A stretch of 64,000 nucleotides of DNA from Tersicoccus phoenicis. Its GTDB lineage: Bacteria > Actinomycetota > Actinomycetes > Actinomycetales > Micrococcaceae. The DNA lies in NCBI RefSeq assembly GCF_001968835.1, contig NZ_MRDE01000063.1, positions 1 through 64,000 of the forward strand, in the 5' to 3' direction. The position numbers and the translations under genes are program-made. Below, piece by piece: positions 16,758 to 25,040 of this stretch. The stretch's first letter is position 1. Every line of letters starts with the position of its first letter. The notes beneath the pieces are model-generated. The model had not been told where the DNA came from and did not search any database. It was given only the letters and a program-made list of their open reading frames with translations.

Positions 16758-18563
16758 TCAACGCCGCTGTGCGGCGTAGATCTCGTCGATGAGGTCGGTG
16801 AAGTCGGCGATCACCCGAGCGCGTCGCAGCTTCAATGAGGGCGTCAGGTGACCGGAGGCCTCCGTGAAGTCGGTGGGCACGACCCGGAACGCGCGAATCG
16901 ACTCCGCCCGGGACACCCGCTCGTTGGCGGCGTCGACGAGCTCCTGCACCCGGGCGACGACGACGTCGTTCCCGGCCGCGTCCGCCGCCGACATCGCGGG
17001 CAGCTGGTGCCGCTTCAACCATCCGGGCAGGGCCTCCTCGTCGAGGGTGACCAGGGCGCTGATGAACGGCCGGTGATCGCCGACGACGATGCACTGGGAG
17101 ACCAAGGAGTCGGCGCGGATCGCGTCCTCCAGCCCGCTCGGCGCGACGTTCTTCCCCCCGGAGGTCACGAGGATCTCCTTCTTCCGCCCGGTGATCCGCA
17201 GGTAACCGTCCTCGTCGAGTTCGCCGAGGTCGCCGGTGTGGAACCAGCCGTCGGAGAAGGCCTCCGCGTTCAGGTCGTCCCGGCGCCAGTAGCCGGGGGT
17301 GACGCAGACCCCGGCCGCGAGCACCTCGCCGTCCTCGGCGATCCGGATCCCGTTGCCCGGAAGTGCCGGGCCCACGGTCCCGATCTTGATCTTCTCGGGT
17401 GTGTTGACGGTCAACGGCGCCGTCGTCTCGGTCAGGCCGTAGCCCTCGAGCACGGTCACGCCCACGCCGTCGAAGAAGTGGCCGAGGCGCTCCCCGAGCG
17501 GTCCACCGCCGGAGACGGCGAAACGGACCCGGCCACCCATCGCGGTGCGTAGTTTCCCGTAGACGAGCCGGTCGAACAGGGCGTGCCGCAGCCGCAGACC
17601 CACCGGTACGGAACCGGCCTGCCGCGCCCGGGACCAGTCGATCGCGACCCGCTCGGCGGCGGCGAAGATCGTGCCGCGCCCGCCGTCCTCGGCCTTCAGC
17701 TTCGAGGCGTTGTACACCTTCTCGAAGACCCGCGGCACGACGAGGATGAAGTCGGGGCGGAAGCCCTGCAGGTCCCGCAGCAGGTTCTTCACGTCCGGGG
17801 TGTGCGCGACCACGCAGCCGGCCGAGACGGCGAGCACGGCGATGAAACGGGCGAACACGTGCGCCAGGGGCAGGAACATGATGGTCCGCGCACCCTCGTG
17901 AGCGACCGAGCCGAGCGCGGCCGAGGCGTTGTCGGCCAGCCGCACGAAGTTCCCGTGCGTGAGGATCACGCCCTTGGGCCGGCCCGTCGTCCCGGACGTG
18001 TAGATCACGGTGGCCGGGTCCTCCAGGCCGGCGGCGCTGCGGCGATCCTCCACCGTGGCGGCGGGGACGTCCCGTCCGGCGGCGATCAGCGGCGCCAGAC
18101 CGGCGTCGTCCATCACCCAGACGTCGCCCACGGCGACCAGGTCCTCGAGTTCGCGCGCCCGGTCAACCACGGCGCGGTGCCGGTCCGACTCGACGAAGAT
18201 GGCACGGGCGCCCGAATCGGTCAGATTCCACGCGACCTGGCTGGGCGCGGAGGTCTCGTACACCGGCACGGACACGGCACCGGCGAACCAGATCGCGAAG
18301 TCGACGAGGGACCACTGGTAGCTGGTCGAGGCCATGATGCCGATCCGGTCACCGGGCTGGATGCCGCTCGCGATCAGTCCGCGGGCGACCGCCGTGACCT
18401 CGGCGAGGAAGAGGGTGGCGGGCACGTCCTGCCAGGCGTCAGCGGCGCCGCGCCGGGCGAACAGTGCGGGATCGTGTGGCTTGGCGGTCTGCCGCAGCAA
18501 CAGGTCGGTGATGTTCAGGTCCGGGTCCACCTCGACCAGGGCCGGGACGACGGCTTCGCGCAC
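16758..18563 (-). CDS. fadD15: long-chain fatty acid-CoA ligase (FadD15-like)
   Basis: An adenylate-forming enzyme of 601 residues that activates long-chain fatty acids to acyl-CoA. The AMP-binding signature VIYTSGTTGRPKG is at about residues 187-198, followed by EGYGLTETTAP and GWFHTGDLGELDEDGYLRITGRKKE, the hinge and C-terminal motifs of acyl-CoA synthetases. The YGLTE variant and C-terminal SGHLTPSLKLRR match the FAA1/FadD15 group. The GTG start at 18563 has GGAG five bases before it. It is convergent with mtr and divergent from the ROK kinase. Two inverted repeats in the divergent region may be operators. Confidence 0.93.
   Translation of the reverse strand: MREAVVPALVEVDPDLNITDLLLRQTAKPHDPALFARRGAADAWQDVPATLFLAEVTAVARGLIASGIQPGDRIGIMASTSYQWSLVDFAIWFAGAVSVPVYETSAPSQVAWNLTDSGARAIFVESDRHRAVVDRARELEDLVAVGDVWVMDDAGLAPLIAAGRDVPAATVEDRRSAAGLEDPATVIYTSGTTGRPKGVILTHGNFVRLADNASAALGSVAHEGARTIMFLPLAHVFARFIAVLAVSAGCVVAHTPDVKNLLRDLQGFRPDFILVVPRVFEKVYNASKLKAEDGGRGTIFAAAERVAIDWSRARQAGSVPVGLRLRHALFDRLVYGKLRTAMGGRVRFAVSGGGPLGERLGHFFDGVGVTVLEGYGLTETTAPLTVNTPEKIKIGTVGPALPGNGIRIAEDGEVLAAGVCVTPGYWRRDDLNAEAFSDGWFHTGDLGELDEDGYLRITGRKKEILVTSGGKNVAPSGLEDAIRADSLVSQCIVVGDHRPFISALVTLDEEALPGWLKRHQLPAMSAADAAGNDVVVARVQELVDAANERVSRAESIRAFRVVPTDFTEASGHLTPSLKLRRARVIADFTDLIDEIYAAQRR
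16761..16777. terminator. hairpin at the mtr/fadD convergent junction
   Basis: ACGCCGC-TGT-GCGGCGT forms a seven-base stem with a three-base loop. It overlaps the last codons of the fadD gene and could end transcripts arriving from either side. There is no T-run. Confidence 0.45.
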
Positions 18564-18642
18564 GGGAGCTCCTTCGGCATCGTGTGCAGCACGGGTGCAA
18601 CTCGAACCGTTCCTCGCAACCGCCTGCTGGGGTCAGCATATC

Positions 18643-18685
18643 GGCCGGACGTCACTCATCCGGCCAGAAGTTACCAATGAGTAAC
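18643..18685. promoter_or_regulatory. two inverted repeats in the fadD/glucokinase divergent region
   Basis: GGCCGGA-N9-TCCGGCC (18643-18665) and GTTAC-N6-GTAAC (18670-18685) are both exact. They sit just upstream of a TATGCT hexamer on the minus strand (18640-18635) that could be the fadD -10. They look like operators for one or two dimeric repressors; the regulator is unknown. Confidence 0.45.
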
Positions 18686-18718
18686 CTCAGCCGGGTCCGT
18701 CCCCATCCGCCCACCCCC

Positions 18719-18724
18719 TACACT
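18719..18724 (+). promoter_or_regulatory. -10 element of the ROK glucokinase, leaderless layout
   Basis: TACACT ends seven bases before the ATG at 18732, so transcription would begin at or within one base of the start codon. No clear -35 hexamer. Confidence 0.6.
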
Positions 18725-18731
18725 GACGGCC

Positions 18732-19814
18732 ATGGACGATCGGTCGGTGCCGCTTCCCGGCGTCCCGTACGGGCGCGCCGGCCGTGACCGCTCCGCCCGC
18801 CGGCCACCGCAGGTGGACCGCTCACCGCGCCGGATCCCGTCCCGGCTGGCCCGTCGTTCCCTGTCGCTGGGCGTGGACATCGGTGGCACGAAGGTGGCCG
18901 CAGGGGTGGTGAACGCCGAGGGCGTGGTGATCGACCGAGCGCAGCGCGCGACGCCGGCGACCGACGCAGCTGCCGTCGAGGAGACGATCGTGGCGCTGGT
19001 TCATGAGTTCTCCGCCGCGCACCGGATCCTCTCGGTCGGCATCGGCGCGGCCGGCTGGATGGACCTGAGCGGCTCGACCGTCCTGTTCAGTCCTCACCTG
19101 GCCTGGCGCAACGAGCCGCTGCGGGCGACGCTGGAGGCTCGGCTGGGGCGACGCATCCTCGTGGTCAACGACGCGGACGCGGCCGGGTGGGGGGAGTACC
19201 GCTTCGGCGCCGGCCGGCACGTGTCCCGACTGGCGTGCATCACGCTGGGTACCGGCATCGGCGGTTCGCTGGTCCGCGACGGGCAACTGGAGCGCGGCGA
19301 GTTCGGTCTGGCCGGGGAGTTCGGCCACCAGGTCATCATGCCGGAGGGGCATCGCTGCGAGTGCGGGAACCGCGGGTGCTGGGAACAGTACGCGTCCGGC
19401 AATGCCCTCGGACGGGAGGCACGGGGCCTGGCGCGGGCAGCCTCACCGCTGGCGCACCGGCTGCTGGCGGCGGCCGGGGGCGACCCGGAGGTGATCACGG
19501 GGGCCCTGGTCACCGCGCTCGCCGTCGACGGTGACCCGGCCAGCCGGGAGCTGCTCGAGGACATGGGTCGGTGGCTGGGGATCGGGCTCGCGAACCTGTC
19601 CGCCGCGCTGGATCCGGGCCGGTTCGTGATCGGCGGCGGTCTCAGCGCCGCGGGCGACCTGCTGCTCGAACCGGCCCGCCACGCTTTCGCCCGCCACCTG
19701 ACCGGGCGCGGGTTCCGCCCGGTGGCGCCGATCGTGGCCGCGACGCTCGGCGCCGACGCCGGTCTGGTCGGTGCTGCGGACCTGGCCCGGGTCAGTGCGC
19801 GTAGCCGCCGTTGA
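18732..19814 (+). CDS. ROK family glucokinase
   Basis: A sugar kinase of 360 residues. After an unusual arginine-rich N-terminal stretch of about 44 residues comes the ATP-binding DIGGTK (49-54), the catalytic D147 in VVNDADAAGWGEY, and the ROK zinc-binding motif with C209, C211 and C216 in HRCECGNRGCWEQ. The family includes ATP-dependent glucokinases and other hexokinases, and the intact zinc motif supports an active kinase rather than a regulator. The ATG at 18732 fits a leaderless transcript; no later start codon precedes the DIGGTK strand. A second glucose kinase of the polyphosphate type is encoded at 62564. Confidence 0.87.
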   Translation: MDDRSVPLPGVPYGRAGRDRSARRPPQVDRSPRRIPSRLARRSLSLGVDIGGTKVAAGVVNAEGVVIDRAQRATPATDAAAVEETIVALVHEFSAAHRILSVGIGAAGWMDLSGSTVLFSPHLAWRNEPLRATLEARLGRRILVVNDADAAGWGEYRFGAGRHVSRLACITLGTGIGGSLVRDGQLERGEFGLAGEFGHQVIMPEGHRCECGNRGCWEQYASGNALGREARGLARAASPLAHRLLAAAGGDPEVITGALVTALAVDGDPASRELLEDMGRWLGIGLANLSAALDPGRFVIGGGLSAAGDLLLEPARHAFARHLTGRGFRPVAPIVAATLGADAGLVGAADLARVSARSRR

Positions 19815-19844
19815 GCGCTCCCCGGCCACGGCTGCTGGGCGGGC

Positions 19845-20231
19845 TCAGACCCGGGCGCCGTCGTCGTCGTCGTGTCGCTCGCGGGGCAGTCGATACGCCA
19901 GGTAGCCGGCACTGATGACGAACAACCCGGCGAGGGCCCAGGCGAACACGCTGGGTGCCGGCCGGAGGAACACGGTGACGACCAGCAGCAGACCGAGGGA
20001 GACGACGACGCCGGTCCAGGCCAGCGCCAGGGCCGGCTCGGCGGAACTGAGCGGGGCCGGTTCGGGCGGCTCGAAGTCCTCGTCCGGCTCGTCCACCACG
20101 TGGTCGCGCGGGCCGGGCGCCGGTCCGGACTCGTGGCTGGCCGGACCGGACTCATGGAACCGGCGGACCAGGTCCTGCCAGGCCGCCTCGTCGTCCGGGC
20201 GAGAGGGCTCCACCGCCCGCGGGTCGCTCAT
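19845..20231 (-). CDS. hypothetical two-helix membrane protein
   Basis: A 128-residue protein that I do not recognise. The first half is acidic and proline-rich (DEPDEDFEPPEPAPL) and probably cytoplasmic. It is followed by two predicted membrane helices (about LAWTGVVVSLGLLLVVTVFL and AWALAGLFVISAGYLAYRL) and an acidic end (HDDDDGARV). Its ATG overlaps the TGA of the upstream esterase gene as ATGA, so the two are almost surely translated as a pair. The function is unknown; the coupling suggests work at the membrane beside the esterase. Confidence 0.75.
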   Translation of the reverse strand: MSDPRAVEPSRPDDEAAWQDLVRRFHESGPASHESGPAPGPRDHVVDEPDEDFEPPEPAPLSSAEPALALAWTGVVVSLGLLLVVTVFLRPAPSVFAWALAGLFVISAGYLAYRLPRERHDDDDGARV

Positions 20232-20998
20232 CGGCTGGGCGCCGTTTCCGGGCGGACGCACGCGTCGAGGAAGCGGACCGAGGCGGTGAAGATCTGCGCG
20301 GCGTCGTTGTCCAGGGTGGCCACGTGATAGCTGTTGTGCAGGGCGATCACCTCGGGAGCGACCGGTAGGCCGGCGGTGATCGCGGTCAGGCTGCTGTCCG
20401 GGACGACCGCATCCACCGTGGACCGGAAGATCTGCACCGGGCAGTGCACCTCCGGCAGCAGCGGGTCGGTCGCCGCGAACAGCCGCGCCAGCTGGTGGGT
20501 CGCGGCGACGGGAGTGCGGGGATACGCCTCCTCGTCGACGCCGGGCGCCTTGATGTCACTGCCGATCGCGGGCAGGGACCGGCAGACGAACTTCAGCGCA
20601 CCCACCCACCGTGCGGCGGGGGAGGCGAAGGTCATCGCAGGATTGACGAGCGTCGCGCCGACGATCGGGTACTGGGCGGCCAACCGCAGGGCGAGTGTGC
20701 CGCCCATCGACAGTCCTGCCACGGCGACCCCGTCCACGTGGTCGGCGAGGTCGTGGTAGGCGGTCACCAGACTGCCGTACCACTGCTGCCAGGTGGTGCG
20801 GTTGAGGTGCTGCCAACTCGTGCCGTGTCCTTCGAGCAGGGGTACCCGGACGGCGAAACCGGCGTCGGCCAGGTGACGCGCCCACGGCAGCACGGAGGTG
20901 GGGGAGCCGGTGAACCCGTGGCTGACGACGACACCGGTGCGTTGCCGCTCACCGGAACCGGCCCGGGAGAACGCGAGGAAATCGGAGGGGGCCCGCAT
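20228..20998 (-). CDS. alpha/beta hydrolase, carboxylesterase or monoacylglycerol lipase type
   Basis: A 256-residue serine hydrolase. The oxyanion-loop VVVSHGFTGSP comes first, then the nucleophile elbow GLSMGG with S97, and a late NSYHVATLDND segment supplying the catalytic histidine; an aspartate in RSTVDAVVP completes the triad. The family resembles the small carboxylesterases of the Est30 type, acting on short esters or monoacylglycerols. The ATG at 20998 was chosen because it starts the core domain and because a CACGAT hexamer ends six bases before it; an in-frame ATG at 21121 would add 41 residues. It is divergent from plsC and coupled to a membrane protein gene. Confidence 0.85.
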   Translation of the reverse strand: MRAPSDFLAFSRAGSGERQRTGVVVSHGFTGSPTSVLPWARHLADAGFAVRVPLLEGHGTSWQHLNRTTWQQWYGSLVTAYHDLADHVDGVAVAGLSMGGTLALRLAAQYPIVGATLVNPAMTFASPAARWVGALKFVCRSLPAIGSDIKAPGVDEEAYPRTPVAATHQLARLFAATDPLLPEVHCPVQIFRSTVDAVVPDSSLTAITAGLPVAPEVIALHNSYHVATLDNDAAQIFTASVRFLDACVRPETAPSR

Positions 20999-21140
20999 GG
21001 TCCTATCGTGCCACCCCGGGCCCCGGCGCGGACGGTCCGGACCGTGGGAGCCGGCGCCGAGCGGCGACATGCCGCCGTCATCGGTCTGCGCCGATGCGGG
21101 CCGGTAGGGTGAGGGCGTCACCGGAGCGGGAGGGCTGGCC

Positions 21141-21860
21141 TTGTTCTACTGGTTCTTGAAGCATCTGGTCGTCGGTCCGCTCGTGCGCCTGGTGTTCCGG
21201 CCGTGGGTGAGCGGTCTGCGGCACGTTCCCGGCACGGGCGGCGCGATCCTGGCCAGCAATCATCTCTCGTTCTCGGACTCGGTGTTCCTTCCCGTGGTCG
21301 TGCCGCGCCCCGTCGCCTTCCTGGCCAAGCAGGAGTACTTCACCGGCACCGGGCTCAAGGGCTGGTTCACCGCCCTGTTCTTCCGCCTGATCAACCAGTT
21401 GCCGATGGACCGCTCCGGAGGCGCCGCCAGTGCCTTGTCCCTGACCGCCGCGGCGGACGTGTTGCGGGCGGGCAAGCTGCTCGGCATCTACCCGGAGGGC
21501 ACCCGCAGTCCCGACGGGCGGCTCTACCGCGGCAAGGTCGGCGTCGCCACCCTCGCCCTGGAGGCAGGGGTGCCCGTGATCCCGGTCGCCATGATCGGGA
21601 CCGACCAGGTCCAACCGATCGGTCGGATCGTCCCGCGGGTGCACCGGGTCGGCATCATCATCGGGCCCGCGCTCGATTTCCGCCGGTACCACGGGCAGCA
21701 CGAGGACCGGGACGTGCTGCGCGCCGTGACCGACGAGATCATGCTGAACCTGGCCCGGCTGTCGGGGCAGGAATCCGTGCCGGACGTGTACGCCGCGACC
21801 GTCAAGGCCGAACTCGCACGGAAGCGCTCCGGGTCCGACGACGGGACCGGGCGTGGCTGA
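21141..21860 (+). CDS. plsC: 1-acyl-sn-glycerol-3-phosphate acyltransferase
   Basis: A PlsC-family acyltransferase of 239 residues, which adds the second acyl chain to lysophosphatidic acid in phospholipid synthesis at the inner membrane. The catalytic NHLSFSD (H41, D46) and the phosphate-binding YPEGTRSPDG (E119-R122) are intact, and the N-terminus has a hydrophobic amphipathic start. The start codon appears to be TTG at 21141, with GGGAGGG nine to ten bases before it; no ATG or GTG fits the conserved N-terminus. Its place near the FadD15-like gene and DAHP synthase resembles the Rv2178c-Rv2187 region of mycobacteria. A TAGGGT hexamer at 21105-21110 may be its -10. Confidence 0.92.
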   Translation: MFYWFLKHLVVGPLVRLVFRPWVSGLRHVPGTGGAILASNHLSFSDSVFLPVVVPRPVAFLAKQEYFTGTGLKGWFTALFFRLINQLPMDRSGGAASALSLTAAADVLRAGKLLGIYPEGTRSPDGRLYRGKVGVATLALEAGVPVIPVAMIGTDQVQPIGRIVPRVHRVGIIIGPALDFRRYHGQHEDRDVLRAVTDEIMLNLARLSGQESVPDVYAATVKAELARKRSGSDDGTGRG

Positions 21861-21956
21861 CCGACCGGCCGCGGGATCGGCTGCTGCGGCCGCACCGGCT
21901 CCAGGACCTCCGGGACGGCGGAAGGACACGGTTTCCGCGCCCACTCGCACCGCCGG

Positions 21957-21962
21957 TACGCT
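21957..21962 (+). promoter_or_regulatory. -10 element of DAHP synthase gene, leaderless layout
   Basis: TACGCT ends six bases before the GTG at 21969. No good -35 hexamer. Confidence 0.55.
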
Positions 21963-21968
21963 GAGCGC

Positions 21969-23366
21969 GTGAATCTCGACGCAGCCATCCCCGGATCCCG
22001 CATGATCCCCGCGACCGGCACCCAGGAGGGTGCCGCCGCGTATCCGGGCCTGGACGCGTGGCGGTCGCTGCCGATCTCGCAGCAGCCGGACTGGCAGGAC
22101 GGCCCGGGCCTGGACGCGGCGCTGACCGAACTGTCCTCGGCGCCGCCGCTCGTGTTCGCCGGCGAGGTGGATCAGCTGCGGACCCGGCTCGCCGCCGCCG
22201 CGCAGGGCAACGCTTTCGTGCTGCAGGGCGGGGACTGCGCAGAGACCTTCGCGGGGATGACCGCGGACCGGATCAGCGCTCGCGTGCGCACCATCCTGCA
22301 GATGGCCGTCGTGCTCACCTACGGAGCCTCGCTGCCGGTGGTGAAGATGGGCCGGATGGCCGGACAGTTCGCCAAGCCGCGGTCCTCCAACGAGGAGACC
22401 CGTCACGGGGTCACCCTGCCCGCCTACCGCGGTGACATGGTCAACGGTTACGACTTCACCGAGGCGTCCCGGCGTCACGATCCGGCGCGGCTGATCCGCG
22501 CCTACCACAACGCCGCCTCGACGCTGAACCTCGTCCGGGCCTTCACCCAGGGCGGGTTCGCCGACCTGCGCGCCGTGCACGACTGGAACCGGGGTTTCGC
22601 GGCCCACCCGGCGCACGTGCGCTACGAGTCGACGGTGGCCCAGATCGACCGGGCGCTGAAGTTCATGGCCGCGTGCGGCGCGGACTTCGACGCGCTGCGC
22701 GGAGTCGAGTTCTTCGCCAGCCACGAGGCGCTCGTGCTCGAGTACGAGCGGGTGCTCACCCGGATCGACTCGCGCAGCCGGCTGCCGTACGACACCTCCG
22801 CGCACTTCGTTTGGATCGGGGAGCGGACCCGCGACCTCGACGGCGCGCACGTGGACTTCCTGTCCCGCGTGCGCAACCCCATCGGCGTCAAGCTCGGCCC
22901 CGGCACGGCGCCCGACGACGTGCTCGGCCTGATCGACCGGCTGGACCCGGAGCGGGAACCCGGACGACTGACCTTCATCACCCGGATGGGCGCCGGTCTC
23001 ATCCGCGACCGACTGCCGGACCTGGTGCGCACGGTGACCGACAGCGGGGCCACGGTGCTGTGGATCACCGACCCGATGCACGGCAACACCGTGACCTCCC
23101 CGAACGGGTACAAGACCCGGAACTTCGACGACGTGGTGGACGAGGTCCGCGGCTTCTTCGAGGTGCATCGGGAACTGGGCACCGTGCCCGGGGGCCTGCA
23201 CGTCGAGATGACCGGCGACGACGTCGCCGAGTGCCTGGGCGGCTCCGACCGGATCGACCAGGAGGCCTTCCTCACCCGGTACGAGTCGGTGTGCGACCCT
23301 CGGCTGAACCACCAGCAGTCCCTGGAGCTCGCCTTCCTCGTTGCGGAGTCCCTCGCCGGGAACTGA
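21969..23366 (+). CDS. aroG: 3-deoxy-7-phosphoheptulonate synthase, class II
   Basis: A plant-type DAHP synthase of 465 residues. It joins phosphoenolpyruvate and erythrose 4-phosphate in the first step of the shikimate pathway. Class II hallmarks are present: FVLQGGDCAETFAG with the metal-binding cysteine, VVKMGRMAGQFAKPRSS, the phosphate-binding RSSNEETRHG, and a C-terminal EMTGDDVAECLGG. The length is the family norm. The GTG at 21969 fits a leaderless transcript. It is followed by a small basic protein gene. In mycobacteria this enzyme works with a chorismate mutase encoded elsewhere, which is not in the window. Confidence 0.97.
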   Translation: MNLDAAIPGSRMIPATGTQEGAAAYPGLDAWRSLPISQQPDWQDGPGLDAALTELSSAPPLVFAGEVDQLRTRLAAAAQGNAFVLQGGDCAETFAGMTADRISARVRTILQMAVVLTYGASLPVVKMGRMAGQFAKPRSSNEETRHGVTLPAYRGDMVNGYDFTEASRRHDPARLIRAYHNAASTLNLVRAFTQGGFADLRAVHDWNRGFAAHPAHVRYESTVAQIDRALKFMAACGADFDALRGVEFFASHEALVLEYERVLTRIDSRSRLPYDTSAHFVWIGERTRDLDGAHVDFLSRVRNPIGVKLGPGTAPDDVLGLIDRLDPEREPGRLTFITRMGAGLIRDRLPDLVRTVTDSGATVLWITDPMHGNTVTSPNGYKTRNFDDVVDEVRGFFEVHRELGTVPGGLHVEMTGDDVAECLGGSDRIDQEAFLTRYESVCDPRLNHQQSLELAFLVAESLAGN

Positions 23367-23421
23367 CGCGGTAGGACGATGTCGGTGCCGGGGTCGCGGG
23401 GACCGGCCAGGTGCCGCGGAG

Positions 23422-23427
23422 TAGTAT
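23422..23427 (+). promoter_or_regulatory. candidate -10 element for the small basic protein gene
   Basis: TAGTAT lies about 57 bases before the preferred GTG start at 23484 and five bases before an alternative in-frame GTG at 23433. Confidence 0.45.
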
Positions 23428-23483
23428 TCGTCGTGGCCGCTCCGTCGGAGCTGGTCGACAGTCGGACGATCGGAAGGAGCGAC

Positions 23484-23663
23484 GTGGGACATCACGGTCG
23501 CAAGTCCTACGGTGGGGGTCACCATCGCACCAGCCCGATGGGTGGTGGGTATCTCGGGAACCCCTTGGGCGCTCACCACCGGTCGACGGGAGGCTACGGA
23601 CGTAGACGCTCCGGCCTGCTCACCCGGCTGCTGCGCATGTTCTTCGGACGCCGTCATCGCTGA
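23484..23663 (+). CDS. small Gly/His/Arg-rich basic protein
   Basis: A 59-residue protein of unknown function. It is rich in glycine, histidine and arginine (GHHGRKSYGGGHHRT, then RSTGGYGRRRSG) and ends with a short amphipathic or hydrophobic segment and a basic tip (LLTRLLRMFFGRRHR). The GTG at 23484 has a strong AAGGAG four bases before it, which is the main reason to believe it. An alternative GTG at 23433, five bases after a TAGTAT hexamer, would give 76 residues by leaderless translation. It sits between DAHP synthase and a cation exchanger. Nucleic-acid or metal binding can be imagined from the composition, but nothing shows it. Confidence 0.6.
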   Translation: MGHHGRKSYGGGHHRTSPMGGGYLGNPLGAHHRSTGGYGRRRSGLLTRLLRMFFGRRHR

Positions 23664-23732
23664 TCCCGGCGTGGTCCGCACGCTGTCCGGCGTGCTCGGT
23701 CGGGCCCGGGCGATCGTGCGGGGAGCCGCACG

Positions 23733-25025
23733 GTGACCGGACGCGCGACGTCGACCTCCGCGGTGTCCGCGGGGCGGTTGGTGCCCATCGCCGTTGCGGT
23801 GGCGCTGTTCACGCCCGCCATGGTGAGTCTGCTCTTCGGCATCGAGCTGTTGCCCATCGCCAGCGTCTTGATCTACGGCGCGGCGTTCATCGGAGCCGCG
23901 CTGCTGCTCACCTGGGGGACCGAACTGGCGCAGATCGATCTGCCGCAGGGGCTCGCGATCTCGTTTCTGGCGCTGATCGCGATCCTGCCGGAGTACGCGG
24001 TCGATCTCCTGTTCGCCTTCCAGGCCGGCACCGACCCGCAGAGCGCACCGCTCGCGCTGGCGAACATGACCGGGGCGAACCGGCTGTTGATCGGCGTCGG
24101 CTGGTCGCTGGTCGTCCTGGTGGCGGCGCTCGGATTCCGGCGCCAGAACCGGAAGAATCCCTCCGCCGGCTCACCCTTCGACTTCCGCCTCGGACGCCTC
24201 GCGACGGTGGACGTGGTCGTGCTGGGCTTGATCTCCGTCTACGCGCTCACGCTGGTCCTGCGTCCCTCTCTGACGGTGATCGACTCGGTCGTCCTGATCG
24301 GGATGTTCGCCTTCTACGTGACGCGACTGTGGCGGGCTCCGAAGGAGGAACCGGACTTCATCGGGCCACCCGCCGCGATCGCCGTGCTCCCGACCGGTGC
24401 CCGGCGGTTGGTGACCATCGCGCTCATGGTGGTGGCTGCCACGGTGATCCTGCTCTCGGCCGAGCCGTTCTCCGGCTCACTGGTCCAGTCCGGACAGGAT
24501 CTGGGTGTGGACAGCTTCCTCATGGTGCAGTGGATCGCGCCGCTGGCCACGGAGACCGCCGAGTTGATCCCGGCGTGCATCTTCGCGTGGCGACAGAGCG
24601 CCAACGAGGGGCTCGGCACCCTGCTCTCCTCCAAGATCAACCAGTGGTCGCTGTTGGTCGGAGCGGTGCCGATCGCCTTCCTGCTCGGCGGCGGTTCGCT
24701 CACGGGACTGCCGATGGACCCGCTGCAGCGGCAGGAACTCTTCCTCACCGGAGCGCAATCCATCTTCGCGATGAGCCTGCTCACCGATCTGAAGCTGACG
24801 GTGCGGGAGGCCGTGCTCATCCTGGTGCTCTTCCTCGGTGATTTCTCCGCGAGCGTGTTCCTCCCCGACGACGTCCAGACGTACACACGGTTCGGCTTCT
24901 CGGGTCTGTACCTGGTCCTGGCCGCCGTGCGGCTGGTGACCGCTCGACGGGTTCTGCCGTCGCTGGTACGCGACGGCCTGCTGATCTCACCGGTCCGGCT
25001 CGCCGAGGAGGAGCGCGCACGCTGA
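23733..25025 (+). CDS. Ca2+/cation antiporter (CaCA) superfamily membrane protein
   Basis: A membrane protein of 430 residues with about ten predicted helices. The two inverted alpha-repeats of sodium/calcium exchangers can be traced: the first with AILPEYAVDLLFAFQAGT and LANMTGANRLLIG, the second with PLATETAELIPACIFAWRQSANEGLGTLLSSKINQW. Acidic residues within helices (the Glu of LPEYA and of TETAE) fit the cation site. It should swap cations for Na+ or H+ across the cytoplasmic membrane; the ion is not known. A basic linker (RRQNRKNP) follows the first repeat. The GTG at 23733 has GGGAG before it. It converges on pknL. Confidence 0.82.
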   Translation: MTGRATSTSAVSAGRLVPIAVAVALFTPAMVSLLFGIELLPIASVLIYGAAFIGAALLLTWGTELAQIDLPQGLAISFLALIAILPEYAVDLLFAFQAGTDPQSAPLALANMTGANRLLIGVGWSLVVLVAALGFRRQNRKNPSAGSPFDFRLGRLATVDVVVLGLISVYALTLVLRPSLTVIDSVVLIGMFAFYVTRLWRAPKEEPDFIGPPAAIAVLPTGARRLVTIALMVVAATVILLSAEPFSGSLVQSGQDLGVDSFLMVQWIAPLATETAELIPACIFAWRQSANEGLGTLLSSKINQWSLLVGAVPIAFLLGGGSLTGLPMDPLQRQELFLTGAQSIFAMSLLTDLKLTVREAVLILVLFLGDFSASVFLPDDVQTYTRFGFSGLYLVLAAVRLVTARRVLPSLVRDGLLISPVRLAEEERAR

Positions 25026-25040
25026 CCGCGCGCTGCCGGC

